A DNA stretch of 23,377 bases from CAYJPK01 sp964372035 (GTDB taxonomy: Bacteria; Desulfobacterota; Desulfovibrionia; Desulfovibrionales; Desulfovibrionaceae), in the NCBI GenBank assembly GCA_964372035.1, contig CAYJPK010000029.1:1-23377 (forward strand), written 5' to 3'. Position numbers and translations under genes: made by a program. Position 1 is the stretch's first letter; each line of letters starts with the position of its first letter. Positions 1 to 7,985 of this stretch are shown here, piece after piece. A model generated the notes under the pieces. That model was not told where the DNA came from and made no database searches. It was given only the letters and a program-made list of their open reading frames with translations.

Positions 1-37
1 CAGTCTTTATGGTCTTTTAATAATTTAAGGACTTAGC

Positions 38-841
38 ATGAATACTTTTGAAAAATATTTCTGTAAATTTGTAGAATCTCACGAGCTGAATTTTATCAAT
101 GCAAAACTTGCACTTAGTGAAAAATGTATTGATGTTAAACTCTTTGATACGCCAATTTTTGCATACGCTAACGCAAATTCACAAAGATTTATTGATTTAA
201 AAAAGGCTGTTGGTGAGCACTTTAAATTACCAAAAGAGTGGAATAGTTGTGCTAAAACGGTTATTTCAATCTTCTTTCCTTTTACAGATGAAATTATAAA
301 ATCTAATGAAAATAATGATAATTTTCCATCAGATTTATGGCTACATGGTAGGATTGAAGGGCAAGCCTTTATAGCTGAGGCAAGCGCACAGCTTGAAAGT
401 TATTTTTCACAAAATGGCTTTAGCGCTATCAGTCCATGTATCTCCGATAAATTAGAAATAATATCAGATAATGATATTAATACTTTTACGAGTAACTGGT
501 CAGAGCGTCATATTGGCTTTGCATGTGGGCTTGGAACTTTTGGGCTTTGTAAGGGCATTATTACTAAAAAAGGTATGGCAGGACGCTTAACAAGTATAAT
601 AACAGAAGCAAGTTTTTTAGAAACTGATATTGAGTATACTGATATCTATGAATATTGCGCCATGTGTGGCAAATGTATTAGCCGCTGCCCTGCTAAAGCA
701 ATCAGCCTTGATAAAGGCAAAGAGCACCTACCATGCTCACTTTTTATTGATACAGTTTTACTAAAAACAACACCAAGGTATGGCTGCGGAAAATGCCAAA
801 CTAAGGTTCCATGCGCAAGAAAAATCCCAAGAAAAAGATAG
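38..841 (+). CDS. QueG-like double [4Fe-4S] cluster protein
   Basis: A 267-residue cytoplasmic protein with no signal peptide or membrane segment. The C-terminal part shows two four-cysteine cluster sites: C207-x2-C210-x2-C213-x3-C217-P, and C233 with C250-x2-C253-x5-C259. The order and the YGCGKCQ segment (248-254) resemble the C-terminal cluster domain of epoxyqueuosine reductase QueG, and the segment at 158-170 (RHIGFACGLGTFG) resembles QueG's conserved glycine-rich core region. The N-terminal 150 residues do not match QueG that I can recognise, and the protein is shorter than QueG (about 350-380). I therefore call it a QueG-related ferredoxin-type reductase of unknown substrate rather than QueG. 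AAGGA lies 6 bases before the ATG. It ends in a hairpin that overlaps the stop codon and converges on the acetyltransferase gene. Confidence 0.75.
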   Translation: MNTFEKYFCKFVESHELNFINAKLALSEKCIDVKLFDTPIFAYANANSQRFIDLKKAVGEHFKLPKEWNSCAKTVISIFFPFTDEIIKSNENNDNFPSDLWLHGRIEGQAFIAEASAQLESYFSQNGFSAISPCISDKLEIISDNDINTFTSNWSERHIGFACGLGTFGLCKGIITKKGMAGRLTSIITEASFLETDIEYTDIYEYCAMCGKCISRCPAKAISLDKGKEHLPCSLFIDTVLLKTTPRYGCGKCQTKVPCARKIPRKR

Positions 842-863
842 TTTTTTTATGGGGATTTTTCTT
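817..863 (+). terminator. Hairpin overlapping the stop of the Fe-S protein gene
   Basis: The 12-base arm 817-828 is perfectly complementary to 852-863 (AAGAAAAATCCC against GGGATTTTTCTT). The 23-base loop is long and contains a run of seven T, so this is a plausible but unusual terminator. The left arm is inside the coding region. Confidence 0.4.
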
Positions 864-891
864 AAATATATGTTTTATATATTCACTCTTT

Positions 892-914
892 CTAGTTTTT
901 AAAGTAAAAACTAG
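892..914. terminator. Short perfect hairpin between convergent genes
   Basis: Nine-base arms 892-900 and 906-914 (CTAGTTTTT against AAAAACTAG) pair perfectly around a 5-base loop. The right arm covers the stop codon of the minus-strand acetyltransferase gene. There is no T-run beyond the stem, so termination activity is uncertain. Confidence 0.35.
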
Positions 915-1396
915 AGTTCTACATAGTGTGGAATTATATCTTCATATTTTCCATTTTTAAGTAAAAATCCTTTTGGGATAGTGCCAAGTTGGACAAAACC
1001 AAGCTTTTTATAAAGCTTTAAAGCAGCTTCATTAGTCCTAACAACTGCATTAAATTGCAAGACTTTAAAGCCCAATTCCTTTGCTTTTTCCATACTATGG
1101 CTAACTAATTTTTCACCAATGCCAAAGCCTCTTAAATTCTTTTTTACTGCATAGCTTGAGTTTGATAGATGAGCGCAACGTCCAATATTATTAGGGTGCA
1201 AAATATATAGCCCAACAAGCTCATCATCTTTAAAAGCTAAGCCTGTAAAAGATTGTTCGCTAAAAAACTCATGTCCTGTTTCTTCATCTAAAAGCTCAAG
1301 TTGCGGAAATGCAATTCCATCTTCAACAATATCATTCCAAACCAAAATAGCTGATTCAATATCTTGTTTATCATATGCTTTAACTATTATGCTCAT
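911..1396 (-). CDS. GNAT-family N-acetyltransferase
   Basis: A 161-residue single-domain protein of the usual GNAT size. The acetyl-CoA pyrophosphate loop (motif A) is visible as RGFGIG at 89-94, preceded by the beta-4 strand region, and the C-terminal motif NEAALKLYKKLGF (122-134) is the typical alpha-4/beta-7 segment where the conserved Tyr and the KLGF turn lie. The family transfers acetyl from acetyl-CoA to an amine; the substrate here cannot be read from sequence. The start is supported by AGGAT about 9 bases upstream (complement of 1401-1405). It begins 38 bases after the end of pap on the same strand, so the two are probably co-transcribed, but no functional link is evident. Confidence 0.85.
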   Translation of the reverse strand: MSIIVKAYDKQDIESAILVWNDIVEDGIAFPQLELLDEETGHEFFSEQSFTGLAFKDDELVGLYILHPNNIGRCAHLSNSSYAVKKNLRGFGIGEKLVSHSMEKAKELGFKVLQFNAVVRTNEAALKLYKKLGFVQLGTIPKGFLLKNGKYEDIIPHYVEL

Positions 1397-1434
1397 ATAA
1401 ATCCTGTGTTTTTAAATTCGCCTAGCGTAGAAGC

Positions 1435-3042
1435 TTATTTTTTATTCTTCTTATTTTTATGTTTCTGATTCGCCTCATGTGCTTGTTCTTCTATAACTTC
1501 CTCTGCCGTCATCAAGTTCAAATCATGCTCGCTTTCTTCAACTTTTTTTCCAAGCGCTTTATTTAGTGCATCACGATATGTTTTTAAAACTTCAATTCGT
1601 GCAAAATGCTTTGATTCTGCAGGAATAATATGCCAAGGTGCATAGGCTGTATTTGTACGCATAAACATTTCATCAGCCGCAATTTTATAAGCATCTGCTT
1701 TTTCACGATTACGCCAATCTTCATCAGTAATTTTATAACGTTTCCATGAAGTTTCTTCACGCTCTTTAAATCTTCGTAATTGCTCTTCTGGTGAAATATG
1801 CAACCAAAATTTAAGTAGAATATTTTTATTTTCAACTAATTGTTCTTCAAAATTATTTATCTCGGCATAAGCTCTTTTCCACATGCTTAGTGAGCTAAAA
1901 CCTTCTACCCTTTCAACTAAAACCCTACCATACCACGTTCTATCATAAATTGTAATATACCCAGCCATTGGCACATGTCGCCAAAAACGCCATAAATAAT
2001 GGTGATTTAGTTCTTCATCTGTGGGCGCACTAATAGGAATAACTTGTGTAATCCTTGCATCTACCGCACTTGTAATGCGCCTAATAGTTCCGCCCTTGCC
2101 TGCTGCGTCCCAACCTTCAAAAAGTAGGGTCGAGGAAATTCCTTGTTTATATGCTTCATACGCTAAGCGTGAAAGCTCATGCTTAAGTATCTTAAGTTCT
2201 TCTTTGTATTCATTTTTTTCAATAGTTTTCGTAAGGTCGACCCTATCTAAAATCGTTATAGCACCACTACTTGGCGCTTCAAGAACGGCCTTATCTTCAT
2301 CTGCTAACTTCTTTTTAGCTAAGTCAGCACTTTTCTTTTTCTCAAGTGCAATTTCAATGACCTCAATCAAGGCTTTTGCAACTGTCACATTACGAAATTC
2401 CTTATCATATGCATCAATAATATACCAAGGACTAAAATCCTTATCTGTCATGGTAATTACTTTGCCAACAGTTTCAATTAATTCATCATAATGCTCTTCG
2501 CTTTCTCTTTCGTATGGCGTAAAATGATGCTGTCCTTCTTCTTTTTCACGCTCTTTGCGACGCTTTGAATGTTCTTTTTTATCAAGATGCAGCCACAATT
2601 TTGCAATTACATAGTCATTATCGGTCAAGGTACGCTCACGCTCAACATGCGCCCCCATAATATGATAGAGTTCATCGGCTTTAAGTTCACCACATGTGGC
2701 TAAACGAATTGGCTCTCCGTACCAACCACCAAAAAAACAAGCAATCTCACCTTTTGCAGGAAGTTTAATCCAGTAACGCCATGCTTGTGGGCGAGCCTTA
2801 TCTTCATCGCTTTTGCGCCAAAATGTGTGGTTACGAAGCTTTTTATTATCAAGCCACTTTGCAAGCAAATTCATAATTTCACCACGCCCAGAACAGCTAA
2901 CACCAGAAACTGTAAATAAAACAGCAAGCCCTCTTTCTTCACATTCACGTTGCAAATTAAAAAGCTTTACACGAAGTTCTTCTTCAAGCTTTTCATATTC
3001 TTTAGAATCAAACTTTTGTCTAAGTGTAAGTGCATTAAACAT
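1435..3042 (-). CDS. pap: Polyphosphate:AMP phosphotransferase (two-domain PPK2)
   Basis: 535 residues with two tandem PPK2 domains, the class II arrangement that phosphorylates AMP to ADP with polyphosphate. The C-terminal domain is canonical: Walker A EGWDAAGKGG (309-318), Walker B region YDRTWYGRVLVERVEGF (366-382), and the lid segment around 415-450 with many Arg/Lys. The N-terminal domain is degenerate: its loop reads SGVSCSGRGE (46-55), replacing the Walker Lys with Arg, and the Asp-Arg of the second motif is Gly-Gly (FFGGWYGE, 103-110), so it is probably structural. This fits the known family, where the C-terminal domain is catalytic. The frame stays open 28 codons further upstream, but I chose the ATG at 3042 because GAGGT (3048-3052) sits in front of it and family homology begins here. 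The last residues (527-535) are a Lys-rich tail. It is divergent from the nucleosidase gene. Confidence 0.93.
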   Translation of the reverse strand: MFNALTLRQKFDSKEYEKLEEELRVKLFNLQRECEERGLAVLFTVSGVSCSGRGEIMNLLAKWLDNKKLRNHTFWRKSDEDKARPQAWRYWIKLPAKGEIACFFGGWYGEPIRLATCGELKADELYHIMGAHVERERTLTDNDYVIAKLWLHLDKKEHSKRRKEREKEEGQHHFTPYERESEEHYDELIETVGKVITMTDKDFSPWYIIDAYDKEFRNVTVAKALIEVIEIALEKKKSADLAKKKLADEDKAVLEAPSSGAITILDRVDLTKTIEKNEYKEELKILKHELSRLAYEAYKQGISSTLLFEGWDAAGKGGTIRRITSAVDARITQVIPISAPTDEELNHHYLWRFWRHVPMAGYITIYDRTWYGRVLVERVEGFSSLSMWKRAYAEINNFEEQLVENKNILLKFWLHISPEEQLRRFKEREETSWKRYKITDEDWRNREKADAYKIAADEMFMRTNTAYAPWHIIPAESKHFARIEVLKTYRDALNKALGKKVEESEHDLNLMTAEEVIEEQAHEANQKHKNKKNKK

Positions 3043-3066
3043 GATGTACCTCACAATTTTAAATAT

Positions 3067-3101
3067 ATTATAAAAATAGCAATTAGTTATGAAAGTGTCA
3101 A
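3067..3101 (-). promoter_or_regulatory. Probable pap promoter
   Basis: On the minus strand TTGACA (3101-3096) is followed after 17 bases by TATTTT (3078-3073), with a further TATAAT at 3072-3067. The start codon is at 3042. The -35 box is a perfect match; which of the two -10 boxes is used is uncertain. Confidence 0.5.
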
Positions 3102-3154
3102 ATTTAAAAAAAGTAAGAATATACAAATTAATAGTAAGAAGCTATTAAAATAAC

Positions 3155-3183
3155 TTGCTATAAAAAAAAATATGAGCTACTAT
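3155..3183 (+). promoter_or_regulatory. Probable promoter of the nucleosidase-PRT pair
   Basis: TTGCTA (3155-3160), a 17-base A-rich spacer, then TACTAT (3178-3183). A 7-bp hairpin (TTTATGG at 3184-3190 with CCATAAA at 3199-3205) follows at once and abuts the Shine-Dalgarno AGAGGG (3205-3210), so it could be an operator or could affect translation. Confidence 0.45.
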
Positions 3184-3215
3184 TTTATGGAATTAAATCC
3201 ATAAAGAGGGCTTAA

Positions 3216-3938
3216 ATGATTGAAAATTATGCATTGCTTATTTTAACTCCAATGTTAGAGGAAAATCAGGTATTAACTGAGTTAGTGGCTGACATTGGCT
3301 ATAGCGAAAAGGATCTTAAAGAATTATCAGACTCAAAAAAGCTCTGTATCCATGAAACTGGCATGGGTGGTCTTAATATAATGAATTTTATTTTTAATTC
3401 TGTTGATTTTTTTGCTAATAACAATGTTGATGTAGTTTTATGTGGCTTTGCTGGTTCATTAAAAGAAGATTTAAATGTTGGCAAATCCTATCAAGTTGTA
3501 AATGTTACGGACTTTAATTTCATTGATTTTCAAGGTGCTGGAGATTTTGAAATTATTCAAACACCATCTGATTTTTTCAACAAAAACTTAAATAATAGCG
3601 AAAGCTCTTCTTTGAAAATTCCACATTTTAAACTTAATACTAGTAATATAGGCGAAGCTAAACAGCACAATTTAATTAGTGTTCCTGCGCTACTTCAGGG
3701 TCAGAAGACAAAGCAATATCTTGCATCGCAAGGTGTTGAAATTGTTGATATGGAGGGCTTTGCCCTTGCTTGCGCTCTTTCAAATATAAAAAATACTGCT
3801 AGTACTGATATTATTAAGGTTATTACTGATAGCCCTACTGAAAAATTCGAATTTTCTCGTTTAGTTGAATACAAAAATTATTTGCGCAAATGTGAGCTAA
3901 TCAAAAAACTACTAAAAACGAAATTCAAGAATTTTTAA
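3216..3938 (+). CDS. MTA/SAH nucleosidase-like (futalosine hydrolase-like) protein
   Basis: A 240-residue member of the nucleoside phosphorylase/nucleosidase (PNP_UDP_1) superfamily. Residues matching the catalytic set of E. coli MTA/SAH nucleosidase can be placed: E16 in PMLEENQ (E12 there), E180 in VDMEGFALA (E174, binds the ribose), and D205 in KVITDSP (D197, protonates adenine N7). The glycine-rich turn CGFAGSL (76-82) matches the family's GxAG motif. Expected reaction: hydrolysis of an adenine or hypoxanthine nucleoside thioether or futalosine, releasing the free base. MTA/SAH nucleosidase and futalosine hydrolase (MqnB) cannot be separated by eye. The stretch at 105-150 is divergent and poor in family motifs. 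It lies 40 bases before a phosphoribosyltransferase gene, which favours an adenine-releasing role. SD AGAGGG precedes the ATG. Confidence 0.75.
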   Translation: MIENYALLILTPMLEENQVLTELVADIGYSEKDLKELSDSKKLCIHETGMGGLNIMNFIFNSVDFFANNNVDVVLCGFAGSLKEDLNVGKSYQVVNVTDFNFIDFQGAGDFEIIQTPSDFFNKNLNNSESSSLKIPHFKLNTSNIGEAKQHNLISVPALLQGQKTKQYLASQGVEIVDMEGFALACALSNIKNTASTDIIKVITDSPTEKFEFSRLVEYKNYLRKCELIKKLLKTKFKNF

Positions 3939-3978
3939 AATATTTTTTAGACTAATATAATTTAATAAAGGATAAAAT

Positions 3979-4539
3979 ATGCACGAAACAACGACAGTTA
4001 AAGCGGGAAAATTAAGCATTGAGTTACCAATTGTACCACTAGTTGGTCAAGATTTTTCTATTATTTTATTCGATAGTTTTGGAGATACGAAACTTATTGA
4101 AATACTTGCAAAAGAAGCGGTTGAAAACTTCACAAAACCTGACGTAATAATCTGCCCTGAAGCAAAGGCGATTCCACTTTGCCAAGAAATTGCGAGACGC
4201 TTTGAGATTGATTACTTTGTACTTCGCAAAACAAAAAAATTATACATGAAAGAACCAAAAAAAATCGAATATACTTCAATAACCACTAATACGACTCAAG
4301 AACTCTGGTATGATTTTTCTAAAGTAGAGAATCTAAAGAACAAAAAAATAATGTTATTTGATGATGTTATCTCTACTGGCGGAACAATTAGTGCTATGAT
4401 AGACTTTGTAAAAACCAATAAACTTGATGTTTCAAGTATTGCCACAATTTTTGTTGAAGGTGACTCGCAATATAGAGATAATTTAACAAAAGATTACAAT
4501 GGTATTGAAAGCTTAGGTAAATTACAACTTTTAAAATAA
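3979..4539 (+). CDS. Adenine-type phosphoribosyltransferase
   Basis: A 186-residue cytoplasmic type I phosphoribosyltransferase, close to the usual 170-185 residues of adenine phosphoribosyltransferases. The PRPP-binding motif is clear: IMLFDDVISTGGT (124-136), with the two acidic residues and the TGGT loop. The upstream segments PEAKAIPL (60-67) and LRKTKKLYM (82-90) match the conserved PE.KGIPL and RK..K.YM segments of the APRT/XPRT group. The expected reaction is free purine base plus PRPP to the nucleoside monophosphate; adenine is the likeliest base because the gene upstream encodes a nucleosidase, but xanthine or guanine is not excluded. AAAGGA (3967-3972) precedes the ATG. It is the second gene of the pair and is followed by a strong hairpin. 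Confidence 0.8.
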   Translation: MHETTTVKAGKLSIELPIVPLVGQDFSIILFDSFGDTKLIEILAKEAVENFTKPDVIICPEAKAIPLCQEIARRFEIDYFVLRKTKKLYMKEPKKIEYTSITTNTTQELWYDFSKVENLKNKKIMLFDDVISTGGTISAMIDFVKTNKLDVSSIATIFVEGDSQYRDNLTKDYNGIESLGKLQLLK

Positions 4540-4557
4540 AACTTACAATCAACAAAT

Positions 4558-4605
4558 AAAAATAAAATACAAAGTGCAATCTATGCTTTTTTGTATTTTA
4601 TTTTT
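4558..4605 (+). terminator. Terminator after the phosphoribosyltransferase gene
   Basis: The 16-base arms 4558-4573 and 4590-4605 (AAAAATAAAATACAAA against its complement) pair perfectly around a 16-base loop. The right arm is T-rich and a further TGTTTAT follows. The stem is almost pure A/T. Confidence 0.65.
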
Positions 4606-4727
4606 GTTTATAAACTATAAATATTGACAAAAGATTTTCAATAATTATCTTTTACATACCCTATAATCACAGCTAGATTATGCTAACATAAGCGCAAAAT
4701 ATCAAAACGATACCCCATTATTGCATA

Positions 4728-4756
4728 TTGCTTTTCATTATAAACTATTATATATA
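4728..4756 (+). promoter_or_regulatory. Weak candidate promoter of chemoreceptor 1
   Basis: TTGCTT (4728-4733), 17 bases, then TATATA (4751-4756), 44 bases before the start codon. Each box is an imperfect match and the region is AT-rich, so chance is a real possibility. Confidence 0.25.
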
Positions 4757-4787
4757 CTATGTTGTTTTTATACCAAAACAGTTTAAC

Positions 4788-4791
4788 GGAG
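4788..4791 (+). promoter_or_regulatory. Shine-Dalgarno deciding the start of chemoreceptor 1
   Basis: GGAG lies 8 bases before the ATG at 4800. The frame stays open 24 codons upstream to 4728, but that segment has no ribosome site and would put an extra hydrophobic stretch before the membrane anchor. Confidence 0.65.
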
Positions 4792-4799
4792 CTTTAAAA

Positions 4800-7172
4800 A
4801 TGAAATTGACTACAAAAATTCTTTTACCTATGTGCAGTATCATTCTACTAGGCATGGCTTTAATTGCCTACCTTGCATATGATATGAGTTCAGAGAATCT
4901 GAAAAAAGCACAGCTTGATTTAAAAACAATGGCAGTTACAAATACAATTTCTGAACTTGATGCTGTTCATGATTTTAACGTATTAAATGCTATTTCATTA
5001 TCTCAAACGGGTCTTTTCCAGGAATATCTTAGTGGCGTACCTGAGCTTGTTGCTGCTAACACAGATGCTGCTATTGCAAGAATTGTAAACATGCGTAAAA
5101 CTTACAGTTATGCAATGCTTGGTATTGTTGATACTAAGGGCATCATTATGCAGCATACAGAAACTGACATGATTGGTAAGAGTTTATCAAACGATTATTT
5201 ATTTACAAATGCAATGCAAGGAAATGTAACAACTGGCAGTCCTTTTATGTTCAATGGAAAGGTTGTTTATGCTGTTTCAGCTCCTGTTTATAAAGTTGGC
5301 AGTCAAGAAATAATGGGTGTTGTTTTTAATGTTAGCTACCTTAATAACGAATTTAGTAAAAGAATTCCACTTGGTGACGAGGGAGCATTTTTTGTTGCTG
5401 ATAGAGAAGGTTTAATTTTTATTCATAGTGATAATAATAAGGTATTTAAAACAAATCTTTCTAGTGAAAATTGGAGTAATGAAATTTTACGTAGCAAAAA
5501 AGGTTCAATTTCATACACACAAAATGATAAGCTAAAGCAAGCTTACTATGATGAACAAAAAGATACTGGTTGGATTGTAGTCGCTGCAGTTGATGTTGAA
5601 GAATCAAACAAATCTAGCCTTGAACTTGGCAAAAATATCTTTATAATCGCTACAATTATCACAATTATTATTGTTCTTGTAACTTGGATTTGCGTAATTA
5701 GAATGCGCAAAAACTTAATGGGCGCAGTTAATTTTGCAAATGAAATTGCTGCTGGTAAGTTGGGTAAAGAAATTAATAGCAAGTCAAGTGATGAAATTGG
5801 CATTTTATCTAACTCCTTAGATGAAATTGCAAGAGTGCTTAAAAATATCATTAAAGAATACTCTGAACTTGAAGATTCAATTAAGCATGGTACTTTACTA
5901 GCAAAAATTGATGCTAAGAAATTTGAAGGCGATTTTGCTGGTTTAGTTAGTGGAACAAATGCAATTACTGATAGTTACCTTACTATTATTGATAATATTC
6001 CATCTCCAGTTGTTGTGCTTGATACTGATTTAAATGCTAAGTATGTAAATAAAATTGGTGTTGATATGGCTGGTAGCAACTATGTTAACAAAAAATGTAG
6101 AGAACTTTTTGCTCGTGAAGATGACGGAACAGCAAATGACGGCTTAGCTAATGCTCTTAGAACAAAAACTGCGCAAAAAGGCGAAACAAAAGCTCACCCT
6201 AAGGGTGGTGAGTATGATGTTGCATATAATGCTATTCCGCTTTTAGACTCTAAGACACGTGAAGTAAACGCTATGTTGCAGTTAATTACAGATATTACTA
6301 GCTTCAAAGCAACTCAAAGAACAATTTTACACGTTGCAGAAGAAGCAACTCAAATTTCTAGCTTGGTCGCTACAGCCTCTGTTCAACTTGAAGCTCAACT
6401 CAAAACTTCTGAAGAAAGTGCGTCTGTTCAAGCAGATCGTACACATGAAGCAAATGACATCATGGGTGCAATGAACTCTGCAGCAATGGAAATGGCACTT
6501 GTTGCAAAAGAGGCATCAGAAGTTTCATTTAGCGCAAAGCAAGAAGCTGAAAATGGTGCTGGTGTAGTTAAGCAAGCAGTTGATAGCATTAAAGTTGTTG
6601 AAGACCAATCTCAAAAGCTTAAAGATGGTATGGAAAAACTCCATGCAAACGCAAATGCAATTAATGAAGTTATTACCACAATTTCTGATATCGCTGACCA
6701 AACTAACCTCTTAGCTTTAAATGCTGCTATTGAAGCTGCAAGAGCTGGTGAGTCTGGACGTGGCTTTGCTGTTGTTGCTGATGAAGTTCGTAAATTAGCT
6801 GAAAAAACTATGAGCTCAACAATTCAAGTTCAAAATGCAATTATAGCTATTCAAGATAGTGTTGCTCTTAGTGTTAAGCAAGTTAATGATTCTGCAAACG
6901 AAGTTTCAAAAACAAGCCAATTAGTTAGCGAAACCGGCAGTGTATTTGCAAGCATTGTTGGTATGGTAGACGAAACTACAGCTAAGACACAAAGAATTGC
7001 TTTATCTAGTGAAGAACAAGCAAATCACAGTGACAGTGTAAACCATGCTTTAACTGAAGTTAACAGCCTTGCTTCACAAACTGCAAACAGTATGCAAGAA
7101 TCACTTAATGCTGTTAGTGAACTTAGCAGTCAAAGTACAGCATTAAGAGCCTTAATTGAAACCATGAAATAG
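4800..7172 (+). CDS. Methyl-accepting chemotaxis protein, dCache-HAMP-PAS
   Basis: A 790-residue inner-membrane chemoreceptor. TM1 is about residues 7-28, followed by a periplasmic sensor of about 250 residues with double-Cache features (MLGIVDTKGIIMQHTETDMIG at 106-126 and FFVADREGLIFIHS at 197-210), then TM2 at 279-301, HAMP about 302-355, a cytoplasmic PAS domain about 392-500 beginning DNIPSPVVVLDTD, and the signalling domain to the C terminus. The conserved hairpin tip that contacts CheA and CheW is DQTNLLALN onward (633-670). Cache sensors usually bind small molecules such as amino or organic acids; the ligand here is unknown. No C-terminal CheR-binding pentapeptide is seen. No che genes are nearby, so it probably works with a central chemotaxis complex. 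Confidence 0.93.
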   Translation: MKLTTKILLPMCSIILLGMALIAYLAYDMSSENLKKAQLDLKTMAVTNTISELDAVHDFNVLNAISLSQTGLFQEYLSGVPELVAANTDAAIARIVNMRKTYSYAMLGIVDTKGIIMQHTETDMIGKSLSNDYLFTNAMQGNVTTGSPFMFNGKVVYAVSAPVYKVGSQEIMGVVFNVSYLNNEFSKRIPLGDEGAFFVADREGLIFIHSDNNKVFKTNLSSENWSNEILRSKKGSISYTQNDKLKQAYYDEQKDTGWIVVAAVDVEESNKSSLELGKNIFIIATIITIIIVLVTWICVIRMRKNLMGAVNFANEIAAGKLGKEINSKSSDEIGILSNSLDEIARVLKNIIKEYSELEDSIKHGTLLAKIDAKKFEGDFAGLVSGTNAITDSYLTIIDNIPSPVVVLDTDLNAKYVNKIGVDMAGSNYVNKKCRELFAREDDGTANDGLANALRTKTAQKGETKAHPKGGEYDVAYNAIPLLDSKTREVNAMLQLITDITSFKATQRTILHVAEEATQISSLVATASVQLEAQLKTSEESASVQADRTHEANDIMGAMNSAAMEMALVAKEASEVSFSAKQEAENGAGVVKQAVDSIKVVEDQSQKLKDGMEKLHANANAINEVITTISDIADQTNLLALNAAIEAARAGESGRGFAVVADEVRKLAEKTMSSTIQVQNAIIAIQDSVALSVKQVNDSANEVSKTSQLVSETGSVFASIVGMVDETTAKTQRIALSSEEQANHSDSVNHALTEVNSLASQTANSMQESLNAVSELSSQSTALRALIETMK

Positions 7173-7187
7173 TGGCTTAGCCACCTT

Positions 7188-7260
7188 TATATTTTATATA
7201 ATAAAATATAGCACAATATTGAAACAGCTTGGGTAAAACTCGAGCTGTTTTATTTTGTGC
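7188..7260 (+). terminator. Tandem hairpins ending chemoreceptor 1
   Basis: First hairpin: 7188-7197 with 7201-7210 (TATATTTTAT palindrome, 3-base loop). Second: 7211-7229 with 7243-7260, in which GCACAA/TTGTGC and AAACAGCT/AGCTGTTT pair with a small internal mismatch and a 13-base loop; its right arm is GCTGTTTTATTTT. The second is the stronger terminator. Confidence 0.7.
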
Positions 7261-7273
7261 TAGTTTTAATTGC

Positions 7274-7301
7274 TTGACATGATAAACAATTATAATATAC
7301 C
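7274..7301 (+). promoter_or_regulatory. Probable promoter of the nitroreductase gene
   Basis: TTGACA (7274-7279) followed after 16 bases by TATACC (7296-7301). A better -10 match, TATAAT, sits at 7291-7296 but only 11 bases from the -35 box. It lies 34 bases upstream of the ATG. Confidence 0.45.
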
Positions 7302-7334
7302 AATTAAAAAAATTAATACAAAAAAGGAATAAAA

Positions 7335-7964
7335 ATGAAAACAATTTCAATTAAAAAAATACCTACACTACTTATTTTGTGCTTTCTAGTATTTAGTTTA
7401 AATACTCATGTATCTTATGCAAATGAAACTATTAAACTTCCTGAAGCTCAAAAAGACAGTAATGATTTAATGAAAGCTCTTAGCGAAAGACGCTCAAATC
7501 GTGCTTTTAGTGGAGCTAAATTAAGCGAGCAAGAAATTTCAAATATTTTATGGGCAGCAGCTGGCGTTAGCAGTAAGACAGGTAAACGCACAGTTCCAAC
7601 TGCAATTAATAAACAACTTATCAGTGTTTACGTTGCACTTGAAGATGGCGTTTATGAGTATGGTGCTTTTGATAACACTATGAAAAAAATATCTGATAAA
7701 AATCTTAATACAAAATTAAATGCACCAATGCATATACTTTATGCTGCACCTAAAAATGGTGATGATTTTCATGGCATGCAAACACATTTTGGACTTATGC
7801 ACGTTGGTTCAATGTATCAAAATGTTGCCCTATACTGTACTTTGGCTGGTTTAAATAATGTTGTTAAGATTACTGGCTCTGATTATGCAACTAAAGAATT
7901 AGAAGGTCTACTTAAAGACGGCTATGTTATTCACATGGTTCATGGCATTGGTAAGGCAAAATAG
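7335..7964 (+). CDS. Exported nitroreductase-family (SagB/ThcOx-like) flavoprotein
   Basis: 209 residues with an N-terminal signal peptide: basic start (K2-K8), hydrophobic core 9-22, and likely cleavage after VSYA (29). The mature part is a nitroreductase-fold protein: the FMN-binding motif ERRSNRAFS (51-59), the segment ISNILWAAAGVSS (68-80) and the helix LMHVGSMYQNVALYCTLAGL (154-173) match the SagB/nitroreductase superfamily. Members use FMN to reduce nitro groups, quinones or enones, or to oxidise peptide azolines; the substrate is not evident. Export is unusual for an FMN enzyme dependent on NAD(P)H, so an electron donor other than NAD(P)H, or a folded-export problem, must be considered; no twin-arginine motif is seen. 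AAGGA (7324-7328) precedes the ATG. It is a single-gene unit between two terminators. Confidence 0.82.
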   Translation: MKTISIKKIPTLLILCFLVFSLNTHVSYANETIKLPEAQKDSNDLMKALSERRSNRAFSGAKLSEQEISNILWAAAGVSSKTGKRTVPTAINKQLISVYVALEDGVYEYGAFDNTMKKISDKNLNTKLNAPMHILYAAPKNGDDFHGMQTHFGLMHVGSMYQNVALYCTLAGLNNVVKITGSDYATKELEGLLKDGYVIHMVHGIGKAK

Positions 7965-7985
7965 TTTCTTTGTTAAATGCTTTAC

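Noticed and set aside
2021..2491. Open frame of 156 codons on the plus strand inside pap
   Set aside because: It is antisense to the strongly conserved PPK2 catalytic domain, has no ribosome site and a Ser-rich low-complexity product.
911..3042. Functional link between the GNAT enzyme and pap
   Set aside because: They are only 38 bases apart and may share a transcript, but nothing in either sequence suggests a common pathway.
4624..4667. TTGACA and TATAAT upstream of chemoreceptor 1
   Set aside because: The two boxes are 32 bases apart, too far to act as one promoter.
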